The notes under the pieces are model-generated. The model saw nothing but the letters and a program-made list of their open reading frames with translations. It did not search any database and was not told the DNA's origin. From Jaltomata sinuosa (taxonomy: Eukaryota; Streptophyta; Magnoliopsida; Solanales; Solanaceae): 64,000 nt of DNA. The translations under genes were made by a program, and so were the position numbers. Positions within the stretch are counted from its first letter, which is position 1; every line of letters starts with the position of its first letter. Location: NCBI GenBank assembly GCA_003996215.1, contig QJPP01007217.1, positions 558,001 through 622,000 of the forward strand. The letters run 5' to 3'. Below are positions 55,300 through 64,000 of this stretch, piece after piece.

Positions 55300-56480
55300 G
55301 TGAAAGGGTTAACAATAGTCATCCCAAAAGATAAGATGACGTTAGGAATTGTGAGTACGTTAAATGAATGACACCCACACCCCCAGTCTCTCCCTTTGCC
55401 CATAGGAAATAAACGACTTGCGTGAACATTTTGCCTAAGGTTTTACTTCGCATTCGGTGCGTTCGGTATTCGATTGTGATCTGATTAAATTTAAATTCAC
55501 GCGGAGAAGTTTCACATTGGAGATAAAGCACTTTTGGATTCATGCTTGAGCACTTTTTAACAAAAGCAATTTCGTACTCAACATGATGTCGACGTTAGTC
55601 CGAACCCAAGATCTCTGCTTAAGGATAAACAAAAATACTTACCGCTTCGATATAACCCTTATTGGTACTTTTCTCCTTTCTATTTGAATTGAAAAGCGGA
55701 AAAAAGAGGCAAAGAAATATCCAAATATCTTATTCCCGATACATGTTTGTATATTTTCTTATTGAAATTGAAAAGGTTACTGATCAACTTGTGGGTATTA
55801 CTACAAAAATCACAGATTTTAATGTTCGACGTTCTGATACACTATTAGGGTCGTTTGGCACGAGGGATAAGGGATAACCAGGATAAAACGCAAGATTATC
55901 CTACATCTTGATTTCAAAGGTTGACAATAGTAGATACAATTTCACAAGTCTTTCATTATCCTACATCTCAATCACAAATTATAATTAGAGCAGAGGACTC
56001 ATTACAGATACCACCCTCTTATCATATTTCCAAATATAACTCAAAATAGAAAGTACACAATTTCATTTGGAGAAAAAGGGAGTAAGCAATACTTCAAACT
56101 CTAATGTCACTTTGTCCCAGCACAGAGGAGATGTGTTGCATTCGTGGTCAAACACAATGGAATTGAAAGGCAGGCAATTTAATGCCTCATACAAGCAGTA
56201 TTTTGGGTTTCAATATCTAAAGACAATCTAACATGAGAAGTCACTTTCAGCTTATGGAAAAATATTACATCATTCTTCTATAGTGTCGTTTAATAGCTGA
56301 GACGACAATCAAAGTTTGCATCGCAAAAAATGTTTGCAAGGCGTTAAAAGTACCATAATCGTGTTGAGCTTATTAACTAGATGGTAGACATGGCCATCCC
56401 GTGCACAAGAACCATGTCCACAGCCTTGACCTGATAGTGTAACTAACCGGGTATAATCATCAAAAAGATCAGAGCCAAAT
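55300..56480. other. Intergenic between the MITE and the GAMYB gene
   Basis: No supported gene. A MITE end-like word agggtcgtttggcacgaggg is at 55848. The portion from about 56230 is likely 3' UTR of the MYB gene. Confidence 0.4.
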
Positions 56481-56490
56481 GCAGCATATT

Positions 56491-59400
56491 TCAGTGCCAG
56501 ATGGGTCTTACTGTGTTTTGCATATGACCAAAACAATTGGATTCAAGCAAGTAGTCTGGCCTGGAAAAGATCAGGTTTGATGCATCGTCCTTCCCATCAT
56601 AGGGTCCGAAATCAAACTTCTCCTGCTTAACCTTGCAAGCTTCACCAACATAAAACAATCAAATTACATAACTATAGGCTCTCCAACTGTTCACACAATT
56701 AGGAGAAGTCAATATAATTATCAGAGTTATACCTGGCACTGGCACTAACTGGGGCTCCTCTGATGAACTTCCACTAGTAGGGGTGTATTCACTAAACACC
56801 GATGCAGCAGAATGACCTAAAGGAGAGATTGGATCACCATAAGTTTCCCATCCAGTCTCGTGGAGATCTGGACACGAATTATCAACCACATCACCAGAAT
56901 TCTCCTGGTGCAAGATACTCTTTGAAGCTCTCAAAGTTTGTGATTCATAAAGTACAGCGTCCAACAGACCGCTGTTCCTAGGTGACAGATTGCAGGATTC
57001 AGTATGCTCAGTTGGAGGGGACTGAATCAAAGTGTCGACAGACTCAAGTGAAGGAAGGGGGGAAGAAGGTAAGCCCCAACTTGCCATCTGACTTTGGAGT
57101 GAAGGGAGCTCGAGCTTCTTTGCCCATGTGGGCTCTGAAGAAGAGGTGTTGCCATTTAAAGGGGCATGGCTGCCAGGAATTACACCCAAGGATGAGGGGT
57201 GATGAACAGATGTTAAATTTTGATTAAATGAAGATGAAAATCCCATGGACTGAGCAAGAAAAGAACCATCATCCTGATATTGATGGCAGGTTGGAAACGA
57301 ACCATCATTTTTTGATGGAGAACAATCACCATTTAAACCAGAGAACAGCGACTCTGAACCTCGTATACGCTTGGCTGGATGCATTGTTGAGAGGAATGAC
57401 CGACTGTAATAGGCAGAATTAAGACCCTGTGCCAACAGGCTTCTTCCAGGAATATCAAGTATGCCACCAGTGGGAATATCAAGAAGTGCTGGTGGACACA
57501 ACTGCTGATTGAATTCCAACCTTTTGAATTCCACAGCTGGAATTTCAAAATTGTTCATTGGCAAGAAATCAGGATATTGTGAATCTGAAGAGGAGAATGT
57601 ACCCAACTCCTCATTCTGTTTGTTTTCGCCAATCGCCAAAAAACAAATATCTGGAGGGTAAATTGGCAAGCCTGCACGCTGACGTCTCTTTATTCTAGTA
57701 TTCCAGTAGTTCTTTATCTCATTATCTGTGCGCCCAGGCAACTGAAAAGAGTAGAATAGGGACATTAGAAGTGAAACTGGAATAATGAATGGTATACCAC
57801 AATATTTCCAATTTGAGAACACAATGAGGTCACAGTTGTTATTTTAGAAACTCATCTGAAATCATAAAAGATATAGAGCTAAATGCACTGATAAAAGAGG
57901 GGAAATCCACATTTCTAGTCCAGGGAAAACATTATTCAAATATGTATACATACAAGTTCTACCAAGCACAAGGAACCATTTTGTATCCAGTTACACGCAT
58001 TGCGGGAAACCACCTAAAGCAAAATCATGTGCACCATATGACGGAATAATGGACTTGGAGCATCACAAAAAGCCTCAGAAAGAGTGAAGAGAGATTTATC
58101 GCGAGGTCCCAGCAATGTAGCATTCACTATGACTCTATGAGTACCTTCCCTTTCTCTATATTTTACCCTGTCCTTTTAAATTCATTGGATCAAGATAGTT
58201 CCTATCCAAGTCAGGCGATTACTGTCAAGTGCAATATAGAATTATATAAATATTAATTGATATGTTAAGGCAGAGAAGACCCTTGTGATATGATGAATCC
58301 CAATGAGCCAGACACTTTTACATGGTTGGTTTCCGAAAACTTTTCTGATGAACATTGTTAAGCTCTACATTCATAATCATAACACTTCTCACCAAGCCAT
58401 GATTAGTCACATTTTCACCACTCAGTTTTAAAAATGATGACATAACCAAGAGTTAAAAGAGAAGCACGAGGACTAGAGCTGATGGAAGCTAATCAGAAAG
58501 TACTGGCCTTACTCCCAAGAGAAACAGCAACAACGCCAATACACAATAGGGTTAGAAACTACAAGTATGCCACTTCATCAACAGTGCAATGAATTTCTCA
58601 AATGAACATACGAATAAATATCATGTATTTTAAATTTGATGTCCTGATCAGGATCTAAAGCAGAACCCACATCTGTCGTCAAATATAAAATCCAATACAT
58701 TAGAAGAAAAAAAAAGAGATTTCATAACATATCATAAGCAGCACATACCTTCGGAATATCTAGACATATAACTCCTAAATGTCAACTAAAGTTGTGGATA
58801 AGTGCACGTGGTGACGTGGAAGTGGGTAAGTTGGAAAAATGACATGGACATCTTTGTCTCCACTCCCACCTTCTTTTCGATTAGTTGCAAAAATATTATT
58901 GTCCCCAGTCCACTATCAGGGGTTGAGGTATAGTGGATTCACTCATTACAAAAGTACTAAAAATTATTCACTTCTTTGCACATGCTGCAAACAGAAAAAT
59001 AAGGAAATAAATGAATGAACAAAATGGCCAATGCCTAAAGGGAGTCGCCTTGGAACATTTCTTTCAAGAGAGGCGGCAGGAGGATATGCATGTCTCTTCT
59101 GCTTAGCATATTGAGCAATGAAGACTGAGAAAGAGTTTCATATTTATAAATGATGGAGCAAGAGCTTAATAAAAACCAGATGGGAATCACATAATCCAAG
59201 CTAAGTCACCCGGTTTCAATCAATAATCAGGTATACAAGATTCACTTTCCCGGTCCAACCAGATGGACCAACCATCCAGACCGGTTTCTAGAAAAAGTAC
59301 AGTTGACCAGCTTGTCTCTTATGTTAGTAGAATTACCTGATCACAGTTTTATACTCTTACAACCAAGTATTATTGAGGATCAGACATAACTTCATACAAT

Positions 59401-60860
59401 TGCTCAACAATTGACGACAACTAGCAAAACGAAAGATAAGAAGTTCAGAGAGCTTATTAACAAAGAGGAGAATACAAAAAGGAAAAGATAAGCATGTCTA
59501 ATGATAAAAACTTGCAATAAGAATGGTCTCCAGACATCACATCAGAAACATAAGAACAGGCAGATAGCACACAATTAGAAAACAGATTGAAAGAATATTA
59601 ATTGCTTCTCAAAAGAACAGATCTTTTCTATAAGCTTCCAATAAGCAAGTTCCCTAGGCATCACGCTTGAAAAAAACTTGCAATAAGCAAGAGCCCTAGA
59701 CATCACACCTGAACTTGCAATAAGCAAGGTTCCTAGACATCAATTTGAAAACTTGATTCAAGTTTGGGTTCCTATTCATTGTTTTTGAAAGGGAAGGGAC
59801 ATCACACATGAAAGCTTGTAATTGCTTCTCCCAAAAGCAGAATGATTATCAACGACTATTAAACATTGTTTGGAAAGTGTTAATAGTGATTATCAATCCA
59901 AAATAGATTTTGACAATTAATGGCAGGTATAACATCCAGCTAAAACACATAACTGAACTTAATGAAATAGAAATTTAAAAGTGGAAGGATGGGCAATCAT
60001 TTCCAGAAGTGTGAATGTGTAATTATAAACTGGTGTTTAGATCATTTAAGGGGGCAGATAATGCTTTTAAACCAGCACAATTCACTGACTTAAGGAATGA
60101 AATTTCAACGGCCCTCTATATAATAGCAATGCATCAAATCATTAAAGACAAGTAACTTCTCTAAAAGAAATTAAAAAAAGCTTTACATATGATTTTGTTT
60201 CGTTCTTTTTTCTTCCCAAGAAAGTGACTCGCAAAATTTCCATAAAAGGATTTGAGTATATGAATTCCAATCATGTAGGTAAGGCAGAAAATAAACATTA
60301 AAAATTGGCTGTTTTACCAAAAAAATTTACTAAAATTTATCTTAAACTGTCAATTTAACCAAATTCTAGAGAATATTTAGCTAACATAATAACATCTGAT
60401 CACATTTTGGATTTTATTATAAAATTAATATGTGAGGAGAAACTAAGTCATTAGCATATATAGACGGCAATGACAAATCAGATTTTCAGATGATTCGAAC
60501 CTCAGCAGCCATTCGGGCCCATTTGTTTCCCATCTTAGCATGCAGTTCAATTATGCGCCGCTCTTCCTCGGGAGTGAATGCACCTTTCTTTAGATCTGGT
60601 CTCAGGTGATTGGCCCACCGCAAGCGGCAACTTTTACCACATCGAGCAAGTCCTGAGTGCTTTTGGACAGCATTCCAGTTCCCCTCACCGTGTTTCGTGA
60701 CGTAATCCACTAAAATTGCATCTTCTGCAGAAGTCCAGGGGCCTTTTTTTAGCGGTAGACCTCCTCCGGTATTTCCTCCACCACAAGCTTCTTCGACAGA
60801 TGGCGAATCCACCCCATCTTGTGATGTCATCCTGTCATCGCTTTCACTTGTCATACTCAT
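56491..60860 (-). CDS. GAMYB: GAMYB-type R2R3-MYB transcription factor
   Basis: Three coding exons (60860-60501, 57741-56733, 56639-56491) give 505 residues in phase. R2 (about 37-88, KKGPWTSAEDAILVDYV to RCGKSCRLRWANHLRPDL) and R3 (about 91-142, KKGAFTPEEE to NEIKNYWNTRIKRRQRAGLPIYP) form the DNA-binding domain; intron 2 splits R3 after MAAE. The Ser/Pro-rich C-terminal half includes the GAMYB phrase LLDIP and a conserved C-terminal FDFGPYDGKDDASNL. A miR159-complementary site lies in exon 2. GAMYBs act in gibberellin responses and anther/tapetum development. The last residues (HMQNTVRPIWH) are less certain: a gtaaga just before could be another donor. A 5' UTR intron runs from 62552 to about 60864. 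Confidence 0.88.
57093..57113 (-). promoter_or_regulatory. miR159 target site in the GAMYB mRNA
   Basis: On the mRNA strand the site reads cgagctcccttcactccaaa within codons for ELPSLQ. The opposite strand, tttggagtgaagggagctcga, differs from canonical miR159 at only two positions. Its place and codon phase are those of the conserved site in GAMYB-like genes of Arabidopsis and rice. Confidence 0.9.
57742..60500 (-). other. Intron 2 of GAMYB (2.8 kb)
   Basis: Donor GAG/gttcgaat at 60500 and acceptor ttcttttcag before 57741. No nested gene seen. Contains a minisatellite at 59500-59770. Confidence 0.7.
59500..59770. repeat. Minisatellite in GAMYB intron 2
   Basis: Four diverged units of about 45-60 bases containing acttgcaataagcaag and 'ccctagacatcacacctga', at about 59510, 59635, 59680 and 59715. 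Confidence 0.7.
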
Positions 60861-60863
60861 ATC

Positions 60864-62640
60864 CTAAAAGGTTGAAGAAGTAAACAATAGTGACGGCGAA
60901 TGTAAGGAATATAAAATTGATTGTTACTAGGTCAGGGAGTTATAAGGGCAACACGTCCAAGAGAAGTGACATCATTCACGACAAAGCCAGTTAAGCTTAC
61001 TATAAAAATGAGTGAGAATTAAGGAACTGCCAACTTTTAAAAGCAAGATTGAGATTCTTAAATAATACTAGTAACAAAGATGGAAAAATATTTTATGACG
61101 AAAACTGAATAACCTATTCTGAAATTTCCCAGGGTACCAAACTTCTGAAAACCCATCAGATCACCATATCACAACCACCGATTGAAGTGACATAATAAAA
61201 ATCTGGGCACTTGTAAGGATTCTGATGTAAGTCGTAGCACAATCTTTGTGCTCTTTTTCTACACAAAAGACACCCAATCTTCTACACAAATTTGCATTAA
61301 ACGAACATTTAGAAAGAAACTCAAAATTCCCAGTTTATCAGCCTCAAAAGTTTGAAATGTCAAATTTAATAACTATAATATGTGCAAATGACACAAGTTA
61401 GTGCTGCTTCGAAAATTAATGTAAAAGGAACTTCCAATATTAACAGCTTAGAGACTTCAGCAACACCAATAGTGAAGCCCCTACCTCTCAACTCGATAAA
61501 AAGACTTGTCATTTTGAAACCAATCAAATATAGATATATGCGTAAATTAATTCCAAGAAATACAGCCTATTCTTGAATTCCTGAACACATATTTCAGGAC
61601 ACCAAACTTTCAAAAAGCCATCACATCACCTTATTACATCTAACTACCAAATAGTGTGACATAATAACTTCTTGAAATAAAATGAAGGAAATACAGCGAG
61701 GAGAGGCTTCAAGTTCTTTATCTAGAAATCAATCAATCAACTACCCCTTAATCCCATACTCGTACAAAGAAAACACGCTCCACATCCAGCTGTACGAAAA
61801 AAAATAATGATTTGTCCAAAACTCGAGTAAATATATACTTTGTAAGCCATATAGCAATTGAACAACATAAAAGAAACCGCCATGAATATCAACCAATCAT
61901 TTAGCTTCGAAATGACCAGCAAACTCGGTAATTTTGCTGATAACGAAATCAATCATACATAGGGGAACCTCGTCCACCAATTGGCACTTGTTCATAAAAC
62001 TATTTATGAGTAAACTAACATCAGAATAAATAATAAATAGAAAAGGCTCAAAATGCACAATTTGTTAGATCACTCAGCATAGCCTCAGCTTAAACATACT
62101 GAAATGTCAAATCTAATGCGTGAAAATGCCTCAAATAATGTTGATGCATGTCATCAAATGACTGTAAAAGCAATATATACAAATTAACAAATACGAATCC
62201 TCCAACCCCTCAAATCAATAAAACTTTTACAACTTAAAAGACCAATCAAATCATGATACAAAAACAACAACATACCCAGTGTAATCCCATCCCACAAGTG
62301 GAGCCTGGGGAGGGCAGAGTGTACGCAGACCTTACCCCTACCTTGTAGAGATAGAGAGACTGTTTCCAAATCGAATCATGATACATTTCCAAAAATACAA
62401 GTATCGTGATGAATAAATGCTTAGCATTTCAGTAATTAACAACCCTAACATGACTGAAAAACCCAATAACAACAAACAATAAGCTGAAACTAAGAATTTA
62501 TGGTAGTTACATAAATTATCATCACATAATTTTTTTTGCATTAAATTTTTACCTGAATGAAGAAAGCTGCTGAAGTTGCCCAAAAGACTCTTTGAAGTAC
62601 CAGCAGTTCCTTCAAAACTCGAAAACACTAAATAGGATTC
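60864..62640 (-). other. 5' UTR intron and leader exon of GAMYB
   Basis: On the minus strand a leader ends ctttcttcattcag before gtaaaaa (62552), and the acceptor accttttag lies just before gatATG at 60860. The 1.7 kb leader intron carries a SINE (62261-62373). Further leader sequence may extend to the C/T and G/A tracts at 62940-63245. Short frames in this interval are unsupported. Confidence 0.6.
62249..62385 (-). mobile_element. SINE (TTG-tailed family) with exact 12-bp target duplication
   Basis: The element is 62261-62373, flanked by aatcatgataca at 62249-62260 and 62374-62385. On the minus strand it runs from ggaaacagtctctctatctc through gggtaaggtctgcgtacact to acactgggtatgttgttg and a T-rich tail. 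It lies in the GAMYB leader intron in sense orientation. Confidence 0.8.
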
Positions 62641-62939
62641 AATCTAATTGAACCCAGAAAACCCAAAAACAAAAAATGGCTTAAACCCCCCTAAAAAAAC
62701 ACCAAATCACCAAAATCCAAACCCTAAATATGGATCATGCAAATATGAAACCTCAAATTCATCACCAAAAATCCAAGACCCAGAAGCTCAAATGTGAATC
62801 CAAATGATAAATGGGGTACAAGGGGGCAAAAAAGATTTTCTTTTTTTCGAAACCCTGCTTATGGGTCGGTGAGAAAAGAAATGGGTAGCAGCAAGATCCA
62901 CTTATTTTTCGATATTTTTAACAAAAACAAAGAAAAAAA

Positions 62940-63245
62940 ATTAGAGAGAGAGAGAAAGAGAAATATCTTGTCAGCTGATTATGGAATTTCAAAAAAAAAA
63001 AAAAAATAGATGGCATAAGAAGAGGGAAGATAGAAGAGAAATATGAGGAATGGCTAACACAACAACAACAACACCATTAGATTAAAAAGGGGGAAAAACA
63101 AAGGAAAAAGAATGAACCAAAGAAAGTTTCTTTTTTCAGCAATCATTTTTATTTTTATTTTGCTTGTTTTATTGGCAACTTTTTCTCTTTGTCCCTTTTA
63201 CTTTTTCCGCCATTTTCTCTCTCTCTCTCTCTTTCTCTCTCTTCA
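62940..63245. repeat. GA and CT microsatellites in the GAMYB upstream region
   Basis: An (AG)n tract at 62943-62962, an A run at 62990-63006 and a (CT)n tract at 63215-63243. C/T tracts near transcription starts are common in plant leaders; on the minus strand these are G/A and C/T respectively. Confidence 0.6.
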
Positions 63246-63299
63246 ACAACTACGCGGTAGCAATGGGCAATGGCACTTGTGAAGATGGAGATTTTGACA

Positions 63300-64000
63300 T
63301 TTATATGACTGGAAAAAAAAGTTTCTAGAGAGAGAAAATCTTGAACCAGCTTGTTTGTTTGTTATAGAAAAAAAAATATTTGAGAGTTTTAACATGTGGG
63401 GATTTTGTTATTAAATTATTTATTATTCAGTCATTTGTAGTAATCATTTATTTTCATGATTAATGAATTAGTTAATCTACGTGGGGTTTAAAAGAATTAA
63501 CTACGGAATATTCCGTTTCCGTTTATTTTTACTTATCCCGTTTGAACTTTTCCCTCCTCCACCAGAATATTCATATTAATTGATATTTAATTTTATAATT
63601 TAAAAAATAAGTAATTAATGTTGAAGGTAAAATATTTTTAATTGATATTTAAAAATAACAAGTAAAAATAAAAATATATTTTTAATATAATAAAAAAGTA
63701 AAAATAGATGGAGGGAGTATTAATTATTCTTATTTATAATACGCATTTGGTTTAATTATCTATTGATGACTGAATGATTAAGCTACTTGTAGTAATTATG
63801 GGACCCACAACATGACAATAAAGGGTACTAGTTAGAGAAAAAAATATTCAGACTTTCATTTATTAAAAATTACACAATTCAAGAATTTGATCGTTTATGA
63901 AATTACTTCTTCTTTGGAGAAGATTAATCGTGTAACCACTTATTTTTCACATGATTCAAATATTTACTTTATCAATTAATATAAAATTTGTTAATTTATT
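63300..64000. other. AT-rich upstream DNA with a MITE end
   Basis: No gene. The word tagatggagggagtat at 63704-63719 is the end of the TACTCCCTCC-type MITE; its partner end is not clear, perhaps within 63540-63600. Confidence 0.4.

Noticed and set aside
54997..55300. Possible small gene near the MITE downstream of CDKC
   Set aside because: The sequence is explained by an inverted-repeat MITE and shows no coding pattern.
55848..55990. A complete MITE starting agggtcgtttggcacgaggg
   Set aside because: Only one terminal word is clear; no matching inverted end or target duplication was found, so it is not listed as an element.

Overview
The window is nuclear DNA from a flowering plant, almost certainly a member of the Solanaceae. 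It is AT-rich and intron-rich, with GT-AG introns. It carries Solanaceae-type SINEs and MITEs, a multicystatin-type gene and a cluster of BAHD acyltransferases of the Pun1/vinorine-synthase type. I do not assign a genus.

Layout from left to right. (1) 0.75-5.7 kb: two tandem phytocystatin (cysteine protease inhibitor) genes with related promoters. The first is a short multicystatin that stops exactly where its next splice donor should be; a decayed LINE lies between the two. (2) 5.7-10.8 kb: gene-poor DNA with MITEs, AT repeats and a tRNA-derived SINE that keeps its target-site duplication. (3) 10.8-16.4 kb: a gene with two UBA domains, an uninterrupted 659-codon reading frame and a 3.1 kb intron in its 5' UTR. 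(4) 16.7-37.3 kb: a minus-strand BAHD cluster with three full-length genes (A, C, D), one gene split and disabled by transposons (B) and one 5' fragment (E). A 3,960-bp hAT element with an 8-bp target duplication sits inside the coding exon of B, and a second, truncated hAT sits in B's promoter. Gene C looks like a B/D hybrid. Between A and E are inverted, decayed copies of the cystatin locus flanks and a nested LTR/TRIM-like structure. (5) 38.7 kb: a tRNA-Ala(UGC). (6) 39.7-43.4 kb: a nine-exon B1-type cyclin with a possible mitosis-specific promoter element. (7) 44.7-53.7 kb: a head-to-head pair, the molybdopterin synthase large subunit (MOCS2B, minus) and a twelve-exon C-type cyclin-dependent kinase (CDKC, plus) with a GC-AG intron. 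(8) 54.2-55.3 kb: an LTR with a tRNA-Met primer-binding site, interrupted by a SINE. (9) 56.5-62.6 kb: a minus-strand GAMYB-type R2R3-MYB gene with a miR159-complementary site.

The housekeeping genes on the right (cyclin, MOCS2B, CDKC, GAMYB) look intact and unrelated in pathway. The left half is a defence/specialised-metabolism neighbourhood (cystatins, BAHD) shaped by tandem duplication, inverted duplication, recombination and transposon insertion. I found no candidate for a wholly new molecular system. The most informative structures are the doubly hAT-hit BAHD gene B, the hybrid gene C, the 20-bp duplication that breaks the hAT transposase, and the truncated multicystatin.

Exon boundaries were placed by eye from splice consensus and reading frame. 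The summed exon lengths of the cyclin, CDKC, GAMYB and cystatin models are all divisible by three. UTR ends and transcription starts are not determined.
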